DNA from: Sphingomonas sp. 67-36
GTDB lineage: Bacteria; Pseudomonadota; Alphaproteobacteria; Sphingomonadales; Sphingomonadaceae
Length of the DNA: 64,000 bases
Direction: 5' to 3'
Assembly: GCA_001897375.1 (NCBI GenBank)
Contig: MKSU01000032.1
Span: 62,001-126,000, forward strand
Notes under the pieces: generated by a model
Database searches by the model: none
What the model was told of the DNA's origin: nothing
What the model saw: the letters and a program-made list of their open reading frames with translations, nothing else
Made by a program: the position numbers and the translations under genes
Shown: piece after piece, positions 8,437 through 16,557 of the stretch
Position numbering within the stretch: the stretch's first letter is position 1
Layout of the letters: each line of letters begins with the position of its first letter

Positions 8437-8982
8437 ATGCTGACCATCGGCGATACCTTCCCCGCCATCACCGTTCCCGTCCAGCAGGGCACCAATGCGC
8501 TGCCGGCGGGCGAGACGCTCGACCTCACCACCGCCTTTCCGGGCAAGTGGAAGGTGCTGTTCTACTGGCCGAAGGACTTCACCTTCGTCTGCCCGACCGA
8601 GATCGTCGGCTACAGCCAGCTCAACGGCGACTTCGCGGATCGCGACGCGGTGCTGATCGGCGCCTCGACCGACACCGCCCACGTCCACCTCGCCTGGCGC
8701 AAGTCCGACCCCGATCTCGCGGCGGCCGACTTCCCGTGGATCGCCGACAACGGCGCGAAGCTGGCCGAGGCGCTCGGCATCCTCGATAAGAACGAGCATG
8801 TCGCGTATCGCGCCACCTTCATCGTCGATCCGGACAATGTGATCCAGGCGGTGCAGGTCAACGGCCTGAACGTCGGCCGCAACCCGGCGGAGACGCTGCG
8901 CGTGCTCGACGCGCTCCAGACGGACGAGCTGTGCCCGTGCAACTGGAACAAGGGCGACGACGTCCTGCAGGTCGCGGCGTAA
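8437..8982 (+). CDS. ahpC: Peroxiredoxin AhpC, mycobacterial (AhpD-dependent) type
   Basis: A 181-residue 2-Cys peroxiredoxin that reduces hydrogen peroxide and alkyl hydroperoxides. The peroxidatic cysteine is Cys52 in FTFVCPTE. The C-terminus has DELCPCNW with Cys166 and Cys168, the CxC arrangement of Mycobacterium tuberculosis AhpC (Cys174/Cys176), rather than the single resolving cysteine of enterobacterial AhpC. This form is reduced by AhpD instead of AhpF, and ahpD follows on the same strand. It is divergent from oxyR, so OxyR activation is likely. A strong terminator-like hairpin stands between it and ahpD. Confidence 0.93.
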   Translation: MLTIGDTFPAITVPVQQGTNALPAGETLDLTTAFPGKWKVLFYWPKDFTFVCPTEIVGYSQLNGDFADRDAVLIGASTDTAHVHLAWRKSDPDLAAADFPWIADNGAKLAEALGILDKNEHVAYRATFIVDPDNVIQAVQVNGLNVGRNPAETLRVLDALQTDELCPCNWNKGDDVLQVAA

Positions 8983-9002
8983 GCCTCCCGATCCGCGAGG
9001 AA

Positions 9003-9039
9003 GGGGGCGCGGGACCGGCCGGTTTCGCGCCCCCTTTTT
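9003..9039 (+). terminator. Rho-independent terminator or attenuator between ahpC and ahpD
   Basis: Nine-base-pair stem (9003-9011 with 9026-9034, gggggcgcg/cgcgccccc) followed by five Ts (9035-9039). The loop contains a second perfect palindrome (accggccggt, 9014-9023) that can extend the structure. It lies 20 bases after the ahpC stop and 43 before the ahpD start, so it probably makes ahpC message more abundant than ahpCD message. Confidence 0.8.
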
Positions 9040-9081
9040 CATGCCCCCATTTTTCACGCCATCGCCAAGGAGACACTAGCC

Positions 9082-9603
9082 ATGTCGCTCAAGGATTTCG
9101 CGGGCACGCTGCCCGATTTCGCCAAGGACATCCGCCTCAACGTCGGCTCGCTGCTCAACGAGGCGGTGCTGAACGACCAGCGCAAATACGGCACGCTGCT
9201 CGCCTGCGCGCACGGCACCGGCCACAAGCCGCTGGTGGACGTGACCGAGGCGGAAGTGGCCGACAAGCTCTCGCCCGAGGCCGCCAATGCGGCGCGCGCC
9301 GCGGCGGCGGTGATGGCGATGAATAACGTCTATTATCGCTTCACGCACCTCGCGGGGAACGAGGAATATTCCAGGATGCCGGCCAAGCTGCGCATGAACG
9401 TGATCGGCGCGCCGGGGATCGACAAGGTCGATTTCGAGCTGTTCAGCCTCGCCGTCAGCGCGATGAATGGCTGTGGCCGCTGCATCGACGCGCATGAGCA
9501 GGTGTTGAAGAACGGCGGCGTCACCGCCGAGGTGATCCAGACCGCGGTGCGCATCGGCGCGGTGATGAAGGCGGTCGCCACCGTCCACGCCGCGACGGCG
9601 TGA
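9082..9603 (+). CDS. ahpD: Alkyl hydroperoxidase AhpD
   Basis: A 173-residue AhpD-family thiol protein. The CxxC pair is Cys131 and Cys134 in NGCGRCIDAH, with His138 and Glu119 in the positions of the proton-relay residues of M. tuberculosis AhpD (Glu118, Cys130, Cys133, His137). It recycles oxidised AhpC, drawing electrons through a lipoamide-linked route in Mycobacterium. A good ribosome-binding site (aaggaga) precedes the ATG. Both genes lie downstream of the OxyR-controlled region, though ahpD sits behind a terminator. Confidence 0.94.
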   Translation: MSLKDFAGTLPDFAKDIRLNVGSLLNEAVLNDQRKYGTLLACAHGTGHKPLVDVTEAEVADKLSPEAANAARAAAAVMAMNNVYYRFTHLAGNEEYSRMPAKLRMNVIGAPGIDKVDFELFSLAVSAMNGCGRCIDAHEQVLKNGGVTAEVIQTAVRIGAVMKAVATVHAATA

Positions 9604-9609
9604 TGCCCC

Positions 9610-9644
9610 GATCCGGCCGGTTTCCGCGCGAAGCCGGCCGGATC
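9610..9644. terminator. Hairpin between convergent ahpD and TSUP genes
   Basis: A 14-base-pair stem with one G-T pair (9610-9623 with 9631-9644, gatccggccggttt against aagccggccggatc) fills the 45-base gap between the two convergent stop codons. There is no T-tract on either side, so it may end transcripts only weakly or protect 3' ends. Confidence 0.55.
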
Positions 9645-9648
9645 GCCG

Positions 9649-10413
9649 CTATCGGATCGCGTGAAGGACGCCATAGGCGCTGGTGAGCGTCAGCACGATG
9701 CCGACCAGCACGAGCATCGCGCGCGTCGGGATGCGCTTCGCCATCACCGCGCCGAGCGGCGCGGCGGCGATCCCGCCGATCAGCAGGCCGATCGTCGCCG
9801 TCGCGAAATCGTGGAACCCCAGTTCGCTGATGAAGGTCGCGGAGACGGCGAGGGTCAGGAAGAACTCCACCGCATTGACGGTGCCGACCACGCGGCGCGG
9901 TTCGACGCCCTGCACGAGCAGGTTCGACGTCACTACCGGGCCCCATCCGCCTCCGCCGGCCGCATCGAGGAAACCGCCGACCAGCCCCAGCGGTTCGACC
10001 ACCTTCGGCCGCGCGGCGCGGTGCCGATGCGTCGCGGCGCGCGCCAGCAGATAGACGCCGACCAGCACGAGATAGCCGAGCACGAACGGCTTCACCACGC
10101 TCGCGTCGATGTTGCTCAGCAGCCAGGCTCCGGTCACTCCGCCGATCAGGCCGGGCACGAGCAGCCGGACGAACAGCCGCCGGTCGATATTGCCATGGAG
10201 CAGGTGGCTGATTCCCGAGACGGCGGTGGTGAAGGTCTCGACGATATGGATGTTGGCCGATGCGCGCGCCGGCGCCATGCCCATCACCGCCACCAGCAGG
10301 GTATTGCAGATGATGCCGAACGCCATGCCCAGCGCGCCGTCGACGATCTGCGCGGCGAAGCCGACGAGGATGAAGGGCAACAGCGCGTCGGCGCCGGCAA
10401 GCGCAAGGTCCAA
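9649..10413 (-). CDS. TSUP family permease (TauE/SafE), probable sulfite/sulfonate exporter
   Basis: A 254-residue membrane protein with about eight predicted helices and the two repeated TauE/SafE halves. The family glycine-rich motifs appear in the first helix (AAQIVDGALGMAFG) and in GGFLDAAGGGGWGPVV at mid-protein. Members move sulfite, sulfoacetate or related anions across the inner membrane; the substrate here is not evident. The start is TTG at 10413, supported by gggag eight bases upstream and by the lack of an in-frame ATG before the first helix. The serine acetyltransferase gene is divergent on the other side, which fits a sulfur theme but proves nothing. Confidence 0.85.
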   Translation of the reverse strand: MDLALAGADALLPFILVGFAAQIVDGALGMAFGIICNTLLVAVMGMAPARASANIHIVETFTTAVSGISHLLHGNIDRRLFVRLLVPGLIGGVTGAWLLSNIDASVVKPFVLGYLVLVGVYLLARAATHRHRAARPKVVEPLGLVGGFLDAAGGGGWGPVVTSNLLVQGVEPRRVVGTVNAVEFFLTLAVSATFISELGFHDFATATIGLLIGGIAAAPLGAVMAKRIPTRAMLVLVGIVLTLTSAYGVLHAIR

Positions 10414-10569
10414 ACGATGATCTCCCGTCCGGCCGCGATGATGTGAGGGCGGCCTGTCAAAGGCAAACCCCGCCGGTCGCCGCTTGGTTGCGAACGGCGA
10501 TGCGCGTCGCCTGCTGGAAATCGTGCTGGCGAACGCCTAAATGCGAGTGCTTCTAGGGGAAGACACGCC

Positions 10570-11259
10570 ATGGCCGGATTGACGGCATATCTCGATTCGA
10601 TCCGGGCGCGCGATCCGGCGCCCCATTCGCGGCTTGAAATCCTGCTCTATCCCGGTGTCTGGGCGCTGGCGTGGCACCGCGTCGCGCATCGGCTCTACAA
10701 GTCGCGGTTTTATTTCCTCGCGCGAGTGGTGAACCATCTCTCGCGTTTCCTGACCGCGATCGACATCCATCCCGGCGCGACGATCGGACGCAATTTCTTC
10801 ATCGACCACGGCTTCGTCGTGATCGGGGAGACGGCGGAGATCGGCGACAATGTGACGATCTACCAATGCGTCACCCTGGGCGGCACGAGCCCGGACAATG
10901 GCATCGCGGGCAAGCGCCATCCGACCTTGCTCGACGGCGCGATCATCGGATCGGGCGCGCAGGTGCTCGGCCCGATCACCGTGGGGCCGGGTGCGCGGGT
11001 CGGCGCGAACGCGGTGGTGACGCGGGATGTGCCAGCGGGCGCGGTGATGGTCGGCATCCCGGCGCGCGCCACGATGGTTGAGGGCGGGCAGGCGAACGAG
11101 CCGAAGTTCGTGCCCTATGGCACGCCGTGCAGCGAGATGTTCGACCCCGCGACGCAGAAGGTGGAATTGTTGCGCTGCGAGCTTGAGACGATGCGCCGCC
11201 GGCTCGACGCGCTGATGGAGGAACAGGCCGGCTCCGATCGCGCGGCGACCCGCGCCTGA
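10570..11259 (+). CDS. cysE: Serine O-acetyltransferase (short, EpsC/SrpH-like)
   Basis: A 229-residue left-handed beta-helix acetyltransferase that makes O-acetylserine from serine and acetyl-CoA for cysteine synthesis. Signature segments are [18 protein letters not shown] (about residues 63-80), [11 protein letters not shown] and [20 protein letters not shown]; the catalytic histidine is in DHGFVVIGE. It lacks the long N-terminal helical domain of enterobacterial CysE, as is normal for the EpsC subgroup. The stop codon overlaps the start of the DUF2794 gene by one base (TGATG), so the two are cotranscribed. Confidence 0.9.
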   Translation: MAGLTAYLDSIRARDPAPHSRLEILLYPGVWALAWHRVAHRLYKSRFYFLARVVNHLSRFLTAIDIHPGATIGRNFFIDHGFVVIGETAEIGDNVTIYQCVTLGGTSPDNGIAGKRHPTLLDGAIIGSGAQVLGPITVGPGARVGANAVVTRDVPAGAVMVGIPARATMVEGGQANEPKFVPYGTPCSEMFDPATQKVELLRCELETMRRRLDALMEEQAGSDRAATRA

Positions 11260-11609
11260 TGGGGGTCGTCACCCCGTTCCCGCTGGCGCCGGGGCAGGGG
11301 CGTCCCGGCCAGATCGGGTTCGACCGGCCGGAACTGATGCGCATCCTCGATCTCTATGGGCGAATGGTCGCCGCCGGGCATTGGCGCGATTATGCGATCG
11401 ATCTCGGGCGCGAGGCGGCGGTCTTCGCCGCCTTCCGCCGTGCGGCGGAGCGCCCGGAATACCGCATCGAGAAACGCCCGGCGCTGCGTAGCCGGCAGGG
11501 GATGTGGGCGCTCGTCAATGAAGCCGGCGCGGTGCTGAAGCGCGGGCATGAGCTTGGCCCGGTGCTCGCCCCGGTCGAGCGGCGATTGATGAAGCTGGTC
11601 GAGGGGTGA
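11259..11609 (+). CDS. DUF2794 family protein
   Basis: A 116-residue protein of the alphaproteobacterial DUF2794 family: the conserved core is FDRPELMRILDLYGRMVAAGHWRDY-type (quoted in part: residues 22-45) followed by DLGREAAVFAAFRR and a short C-terminal region after RRAAERPEYRIEKRP. Function is unknown; no membrane segment or signal peptide is visible, so it is probably cytoplasmic. It is translationally coupled to the serine acetyltransferase gene. Confidence 0.85.
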   Translation: MGVVTPFPLAPGQGRPGQIGFDRPELMRILDLYGRMVAAGHWRDYAIDLGREAAVFAAFRRAAERPEYRIEKRPALRSRQGMWALVNEAGAVLKRGHELGPVLAPVERRLMKLVEG

Positions 11610-11617
11610 GGAGCGAA

Positions 11618-11642
11618 GCCCCTCCCACACAAGGGGAGGGGC
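11618..11642. terminator. Hairpin between convergent DUF2794 and SDR genes
   Basis: Nine-base-pair perfect stem (11618-11626 with 11634-11642, gcccctccc/gggaggggc) in the 45-base gap between convergent stop codons. No T-tract follows on either strand. A weak bidirectional terminator is the simplest reading. Confidence 0.5.
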
Positions 11643-11654
11643 CTGCGGGCAGGA

Positions 11655-12554
11655 TCAGCCGCCGGTGAGCTTCTGGCCGATCAGCATCGACTGCGCCGCG
11701 CCGGAGTCGGGCACGATCTCGCCCTTGCGGTCGGTGATCTCAGCCCAGTGCTTCTGCACGCCTTCGGGCGACAGGTCGTCGCCGGTAAGCAACACGCCCT
11801 GCGTCAGCGTGACATAGCTCGCCTGCACCACGCCCGCGCCCGCGCCGAGGATCTGGTTGCTCGGCGCATCCTCGCTGACGAGGAACAGCGCGGCCGGCAC
11901 CACCTTGTCGGGGGAGAAGGCCTTGAACGCCTCGGCCGGGAACAGGTCCTCGGTCATGCGCGTGCCGGCGACCGGGGCGATCGTGTTGACCTTGATGTTG
12001 TTCTTCGCGCCCTCGAGATAGAGCGTCTTGGTAAGTCCGGCGAGGCCGAGCTTCGCCGCGCCGTAATTCGCCTGGCCGAAATTGCCGAACAGGCCGGTGG
12101 AGGAGGCGGTCATCAGCACGCGGCCGTAATTCTGCTCGCGGAACGTCTCCCAGCACGCCTTGGTGGCGTAGGCGGAGCCGATCAGGTGGACCTTGACGAC
12201 GAACTCGAAGTCGGCCGGCTCCATCTTGGCGAAGGTCTTGTCGCGCAGCACGCCGGCATTGTTGATGAGGACATGGACGCCGCCCCACTTCTCCTTGGCG
12301 CGGGCGACCATCTCGACCATCTGGTCATATTCGGTGACGCTGTGGCCGTTGGCCATCGCGGCGCCGCCGGCGGCCTCGATCTCCTCGACCACCTTCAGCG
12401 CGGCGTCCGACGCGCCGGTGCCGGTGCGGTCGCCGCCGAGATCGTTCACGACGACCTTCGCCCCACGGCGGGCAAGCTCCAGCGCATATTCGCGCCCCAG
12501 GCCGCCGCCGGCGCCGGTGACGATCGCTACCTTGTCGTCGAAACGGATGGACAT
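11655..12554 (-). CDS. Short-chain dehydrogenase, 3-hydroxyacyl-CoA dehydrogenase (MFE-2) type
   Basis: A 299-residue SDR oxidoreductase. The NAD(P) motif TGAGGGLGR is at residues 13-21, NNAG at 98-101, and the catalytic Ser151/152, Tyr164 and Lys168 (YGAAK) are in place. The long form with VVNDLGGDRTGTG after the second strand and the C-terminal stretch after residue 240 resemble the dehydrogenase domain of peroxisomal multifunctional enzyme 2 (HSD17B4), so a role in fatty-acid or sterol side-chain beta-oxidation is plausible. No hydratase or thiolase lies nearby. The specific substrate is inference. Confidence 0.85.
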   Translation of the reverse strand: MSIRFDDKVAIVTGAGGGLGREYALELARRGAKVVVNDLGGDRTGTGASDAALKVVEEIEAAGGAAMANGHSVTEYDQMVEMVARAKEKWGGVHVLINNAGVLRDKTFAKMEPADFEFVVKVHLIGSAYATKACWETFREQNYGRVLMTASSTGLFGNFGQANYGAAKLGLAGLTKTLYLEGAKNNIKVNTIAPVAGTRMTEDLFPAEAFKAFSPDKVVPAALFLVSEDAPSNQILGAGAGVVQASYVTLTQGVLLTGDDLSPEGVQKHWAEITDRKGEIVPDSGAAQSMLIGQKLTGG

Positions 12555-12558
12555 GGAA

Positions 12559-12590
12559 AAGGCGCTCCTTCGGTAGGAATGAAGCGCCTT
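12559..12590 (-). promoter_or_regulatory. Leader hairpin overlapping the Shine-Dalgarno of the SDR gene
   Basis: Eight-base-pair stem (12559-12566 with 12583-12590, aaggcgct/agcgcctt). On the minus strand its 3' arm begins inside the aaggag Shine-Dalgarno sequence (12570-12565) that lies ten bases before the ATG at 12554. The structure could lower translation or merely be a chance repeat. Confidence 0.4.
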
Positions 12591-12609
12591 CCCATACTCA
12601 TCATTCGAA

Positions 12610-12625
12610 CGGGCGCAACCGCCCG
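12610..12625 (-). terminator. Small hairpin after the poly-Thr protein gene
   Basis: Six-base-pair GC stem (12610-12615 with 12620-12625, cgggcg/cgcccg) 14 bases after the stop codon at 12640 on the minus strand, followed by gttcg with no long T-tract. It may be a weak terminator. Confidence 0.4.
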
Positions 12626-12639
12626 CGTCACGACGCCGT

Positions 12640-13023
12640 TTACTTCGGCGTGGTCGTGGTGGTGGTCGTCGTGGTCGTGGTCTTCTTCACCGCGGCCTTC
12701 CGCACATGCTTCTTCGCACGGTGCGCCGGGCCGGCTTTATTGACATGGCCGTCACCCGTGCCCGCCTGCACGCAGCCATCGAACTGGCCCTTCTTGCAGA
12801 CCGGATAGTCTTCCTTCGCGGCCGGCGGCGGGAAGGCGGTGTTCGGATCCGGCGCCTGTTTGAAGATCACCTTCGAGCCCGGCTCGGGCGTGCCCTGAAG
12901 CGCGGGCGCGCTGGGTTGCAGGCCACCGATCTGGGCGCTGCTGTCAGCCGGCTGCGGCGCGGTATCCTGCGCCATGGCGGGAGCGGCGAGCAACGCCGCA
13001 GCGGCCAGAAGAACGAATTTCAT
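12640..13023 (-). CDS. Secreted protein with C-terminal run of 11 threonines, function unknown
   Basis: A 127-residue protein with a clear Sec signal peptide (MKFVLLAAAALLAAPAMAQ, cleavage after AMA or AMAQ near residue 18). The mature part is Pro- and Ala-rich, has two cysteines (YPVCKKGQFDGC), then a basic stretch (AHRAKKHVRKAAVKK), eleven consecutive threonines encoded by mixed ACC/ACG codons, and a Pro-Lys end. The ATG at 13023 is preceded by aggaga; an upstream extension to 13083 lacks signal features. I recognise no domain. The two cysteines may form a disulfide in the periplasm. Confidence 0.75.
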   Translation of the reverse strand: MKFVLLAAAALLAAPAMAQDTAPQPADSSAQIGGLQPSAPALQGTPEPGSKVIFKQAPDPNTAFPPPAAKEDYPVCKKGQFDGCVQAGTGDGHVNKAGPAHRAKKHVRKAAVKKTTTTTTTTTTTPK

Positions 13024-13137
13024 GCCGAAATCTCCTGTCAGGAAACGCACTTCGCGTCGTGAATACGCCAGCCGCCAACGCACGAATGGACGGTTGGCTC
13101 CATCGTTTCGCTATCGATTCGACAAATGCGCGCTTTT

Positions 13138-13830
13138 TTAGCCTTCCGAATCGAGCGCATAGCCCGCCGAACGGACGGTGCGGATGATATCCGGCCGGTC
13201 GCCCTCGTTGATCGCCTTGCGCAGCCGGCGGATGTGGACGTCGACCGTGCGGCTCTCGATATCGCTGTCGTGCCCCCACACGCTGTCGAGCAATCGCTCG
13301 CGCGAGAAGACGTGGCCGGGATGCTCTAGGAAGTGCTTGAGCAGGCGGAACTCGGTCGGGCCGAGCGGGATCACCTCGCCGCCGCGCCGCACCTTGTGGC
13401 CGACGGTGTCCATCTCGAGATCGGCATAGCTCAGCACCTCGCCGGCGAGGCCGGGCCGCACGCGGCGCAGCACCGCGCCGACGCGCGCGACCAGCTCGCG
13501 TGGGGAGAAGGGCTTGGTGACGTAATCGTCCGCCCCGGTCTCCAGCCCGCGCACGCGATCCTCCTCCTCGCCGCGCGCGGTGAGCATGATGATCGGCACG
13601 TTCTGCGTGTCCGAGGCGCGGCGCAGGCGACGGCAGACCTCGATCCCGGAAATGCCCTCGACCATCCAGTCGAGCAGGACGATATCCGGCACCTTCTCCT
13701 TCGCCATCAGCAGCGCCTCCTCGCCGTCGATGGTGTGCGCGACGTCGAAATCCTCGCGCTTGAAGTGCCAGATGAGCAGTTCGGCGAGGCTGGCGTCGTC
13801 CTCGACCAGAAGCATATGGGCGCGGGCCAT
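13138..13830 (-). CDS. phoB: Phosphate regulon response regulator PhoB
   Basis: A 230-residue OmpR-family regulator. The receiver domain has the acidic pocket Glu10/Asp11/Asp12, the phosphoacceptor Asp54 (VLLDWM), Thr84 and Lys106 (TKPFSPRE). The winged-helix DNA-binding domain runs from about residue 130, with RTVDVHIRRLRKAI in the recognition region. WMVEGISG after the phosphoacceptor is PhoB-like. It is the last gene of the phoR-pst-phoU-phoB run, and its ATG overlaps the phoU stop by one base. Phosphorylated PhoB would bind the repeat before pstS. Confidence 0.94.
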   Translation of the reverse strand: MARAHMLLVEDDASLAELLIWHFKREDFDVAHTIDGEEALLMAKEKVPDIVLLDWMVEGISGIEVCRRLRRASDTQNVPIIMLTARGEEEDRVRGLETGADDYVTKPFSPRELVARVGAVLRRVRPGLAGEVLSYADLEMDTVGHKVRRGGEVIPLGPTEFRLLKHFLEHPGHVFSRERLLDSVWGHDSDIESRTVDVHIRRLRKAINEGDRPDIIRTVRSAGYALDSEG

Positions 13831-14516
13831 CAGTTGGTTACCTTCTCTCGATCGCCAAGCCGGGTTCCGGTGGCGGCAAAATAGACCATTTCGGCGACGT
13901 TGGTGGCGTGATCGCCGATCCTCTCCAGATTCTTGGCGACGAACAGCAGGTGCGCGACCTGGCTGATCGTGCGCGGATTCTCGACCATATAGGTGACGAG
14001 CGTGCGGAAGATGCTGTCGTAGAAATCGTCCAGCGCGTCGTCGCGGGCGCAAACCTCCCGCGCCGCATCGGCGTCGCGCGCGGCGAAGGCGTTGAGCACG
14101 TCATGCACCATGCCCGAGGCCATCCGCGCCATCGCGGCCAGGGTGGAGAGCGGCTCGATCCGGCTCCCGCTCTCGATCATCGGCACGCGCTTGGCGATGT
14201 TCTTGGCATAATCGCCGATCCGCTCGACCACGCCGGCGATCTTGAGCGCGGCGACCACCTCGCGCAGGTCGTTCGCCATCGGCGCGCGCAGCGCGATGAC
14301 GCGGACGGCGGTGCGCTCCACCTCCATCTCCAGCGCGTCGAGCGCCTTGTCGCCCTCGCGCACGCGGCGCGCGAGATCGAGGTCGCCGCGTTGCAGCGCC
14401 GTCATCGCGTCCGCGATCGCCTGTTCGGCAAGGCCGCCCATCTGGCCGATCAGCCCGCGAAGCTGGCCGATGTCCTGATCGAAGGCCTTGACGGTATGTT
14501 CCTGTCCGATTGCCAT
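13830..14516 (-). CDS. phoU: Phosphate signaling complex protein PhoU
   Basis: A 228-residue all-helical protein made of two PhoU repeats (about residues 18-105 and 120-210). The conserved motifs LREVVAALKIAGVVERIGDYA and VAKNLERIGDHATNVAE (residues near 84-104 and 193-209) carry the metal-contact Glu/Asp residues. PhoU couples the state of the Pst transporter to PhoR and keeps the regulon off when phosphate is plentiful. It lies 11 bases after pstB and overlaps phoB by one base. Confidence 0.94.
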   Translation of the reverse strand: MAIGQEHTVKAFDQDIGQLRGLIGQMGGLAEQAIADAMTALQRGDLDLARRVREGDKALDALEMEVERTAVRVIALRAPMANDLREVVAALKIAGVVERIGDYAKNIAKRVPMIESGSRIEPLSTLAAMARMASGMVHDVLNAFAARDADAAREVCARDDALDDFYDSIFRTLVTYMVENPRTISQVAHLLFVAKNLERIGDHATNVAEMVYFAATGTRLGDREKVTN

Positions 14517-14527
14517 CCGCGATCCCT

Positions 14528-15298
14528 TCAGCCGTAGCGGCCGGTGATATAGTCCCGCGTGCGCTCCTCGCGCGGGTTGGTGAAGATGTCGGACGTGTCG
14601 CCGTATTCGACGAGCTGGCCGAGGTGGAAGAAGGCGGTCCTCTGGCTGACGCGCGCCGCCTGCTGCATGTTGTGCGTGACGATCACGATCGCGTAGCGGC
14701 CGCGCAGCTCGTGGATCAGCTCCTCGATCCGCGCGGTGGCGACCGGATCGAGCGCGCTGCACGGCTCGTCCATCAGGATCACCTCGGGATCGACCGCGAT
14801 GGCGCGGGCGATGCACAGCCGTTGCTGCTGGCCGCCCGAGAGCGCAGTGCCGGAATCGGCGAGCCGGTCCTTCACCTCGCTCCACAGCCCGGCGCGGACG
14901 AGCGATTCCTCGACGATCCGGTCGAGATCGGCGCGACCCCTGGCGAGGCCATGGATGCGCGGGCCGTAGGCGACATTCTCGTAGATCGACTTGGGGAAGG
15001 GGTTCGGTTTCTGGAACACCATGCCGACGCGCGCGCGAAGCTGCACCACGTCCATCTCGCGGGCGTAGATATTCTCGCCGTCCAGCCGGATATCGCCGGT
15101 CACCCGCGCCGAGGTCACTGTATCGTTCATGCGGTTGAGCGTGCGCAGAAAGGTGGATTTGCCGCAGCCGGACGGGCCGATGAACGCCGTCACTTCCTCC
15201 TGCGGGATATGGATCGAGACGTCGCGGATCGCCTGATGATCGCCGTAGAAGACGTCGACGTGCTCGGCGGTCATCTTGGGCGGCTTGTTGTCGCGCAT
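14528..15298 (-). CDS. pstB: Phosphate ABC transporter ATP-binding protein
   Basis: A 256-residue ABC ATPase, the energy-coupling subunit of the high-affinity phosphate importer. Walker A is GPSGCGKST (residues 41-49), followed by the PstB-typical LRTLNRMND, the Q-loop [14 protein letters not shown], signature LSGGQQQRL and Walker [14 protein letters not shown]. The C-terminus [11 protein letters not shown] is typical. The ATG at 15298 overlaps the pstA stop by one base. Confidence 0.96.
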   Translation of the reverse strand: MRDNKPPKMTAEHVDVFYGDHQAIRDVSIHIPQEEVTAFIGPSGCGKSTFLRTLNRMNDTVTSARVTGDIRLDGENIYAREMDVVQLRARVGMVFQKPNPFPKSIYENVAYGPRIHGLARGRADLDRIVEESLVRAGLWSEVKDRLADSGTALSGGQQQRLCIARAIAVDPEVILMDEPCSALDPVATARIEELIHELRGRYAIVIVTHNMQQAARVSQRTAFFHLGQLVEYGDTSDIFTNPREERTRDYITGRYG

Positions 15299-16557
15299 CA
15301 CCAGCGGGTCTCGAACCTGTTGCGGAGGTAGATGGCGATGCCGTTCATCGCCAGCAGCAGCACCAGCAGCACGACGATCGCGGCGGAGGTTTTCTCGACG
15401 AATCCGCGGTTCACCTCGTCGGACCACAGGAACACCTGCACCGGCAGCACGGTCGCCGGGTCGGTCAGCCGGTCCGGCGGGGCGGCGATGAAGGCGCGCA
15501 TCCCGATCAGCAGCAGCGGTGCCGTCTCGCCCAGTGCGCGGGCGACGCCGATGATCGTGCCGGTGAGGATGCCGGGCAAAGCGAGCGGCAGGACGTGGTG
15601 GAAGACCACCTGCACCGGCGACGCGCCGACCCCGAGCGCCGCATCGCGGATCGAGGGCGGCACCGCGCGGATCGCGTTGCGCCCGGCGATGACGATCACC
15701 GGCATGGTCATCAGCGCCAGCGTCAGCCCGCCGACGATCGCGGCCGAGCGCGGCAGGCCGAAGGTGCCGAGGAACACGGCGAGGCCGAGTAGCCCGAAGA
15801 TGATCGAGGGCACCGCCGCGAGATTGTTGATCGACACCTCGATCAGGTCGGTCCAGCGGTTGCGGGGAGCATATTCCTCCAGATAGAGCGCCGCCAGCAC
15901 GCCGACCGGGAAGGCGAGCGCGATGGTGACGAACATCGTCATCAGCGATCCTTTGAGCGCTCCCCAGATGCCGACGCGCGTCGGGTCGGTGGAGTCGGCG
16001 GCGGTGAGGAAATCGCGGTTGAACCCGCGCGACAACTGGTCGCCCAACGCCCTTACGATCGCTTCGGCCTCGGGCGTGCCGTCGCCCTTGCAGGCGATGT
16101 CGATCGCGCTCGCGACGGGCACCTCCACCGTCGCGCGGCGCACGAGGAGCGTCGGATCGGCCTCCACCGCGCCGCGCACCCTGAGCCATGCGCCGTCCGA
16201 GAGCAAAGCCGCGCCGCCCAGCGTCGGCCACGCGGCGTTGGCGGCGGCGTCCACCGCCTCCTCCAGCCCGGCGTCGGCGAGCGCGAGGTCTGCGCCGCGT
16301 CCCTTGAGGCGGGCGGGATCGACGGCGAGTTTCGCGGCCGCGAGGTCCAGCGGCAGCGCGATGCGCGTCTCGGTGAAGCCGCCGATGCCACGCGTCAGCA
16401 TCGATCCGAGCAGGACCAGCAGGAACGCCGCCGACAGCGCGATCGCCGCCAGCCCGAGCAGCCGGAAGCGGCGCTCCGCGCGATAGCGGCGCGCGATGCG
16501 GCGCTGCATCCGCTCGCCCGACCAGTCGGTCGGCGTCCGGGGCGGCGCGTCACTCAT
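15298..16557 (-). CDS. pstA: Phosphate ABC transporter permease PstA
   Basis: A 419-residue inner-membrane permease. After a basic N-terminus ([16 protein letters not shown]) comes one helix (about 34-55), then a periplasmic insertion of about 130 residues, and then the six-helix permease core with the EAA-type loop (near [20 protein letters not shown] and the [18 protein letters not shown] segment). It is about 120 residues longer than E. coli PstA because of this insertion, which corresponds to the DUF3333-type N-terminal region of alphaproteobacterial PstA. It overlaps pstC by eight bases and pstB by one. Confidence 0.93.
   Translation of the reverse strand: MSDAPPRTPTDWSGERMQRRIARRYRAERRFRLLGLAAIALSAAFLLVLLGSMLTRGIGGFTETRIALPLDLAAAKLAVDPARLKGRGADLALADAGLEEAVDAAANAAWPTLGGAALLSDGAWLRVRGAVEADPTLLVRRATVEVPVASAIDIACKGDGTPEAEAIVRALGDQLSRGFNRDFLTAADSTDPTRVGIWGALKGSLMTMFVTIALAFPVGVLAALYLEEYAPRNRWTDLIEVSINNLAAVPSIIFGLLGLAVFLGTFGLPRSAAIVGGLTLALMTMPVIVIAGRNAIRAVPPSIRDAALGVGASPVQVVFHHVLPLALPGILTGTIIGVARALGETAPLLLIGMRAFIAAPPDRLTDPATVLPVQVFLWSDEVNRGFVEKTSAAIVVLLVLLLAMNGIAIYLRNRFETRW

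Noticed and set aside
12649-12681. Poly-Thr tract as a phase-variable repeat
   Set aside because: The codons mix ACC and ACG, and triplet changes would not shift the frame, so on-off switching is not expected.
15900-16400. Large periplasmic insertion in PstA as a novel domain
   Set aside because: An N-terminal extra region of this kind (DUF3333 type) is already known in alphaproteobacterial PstA.
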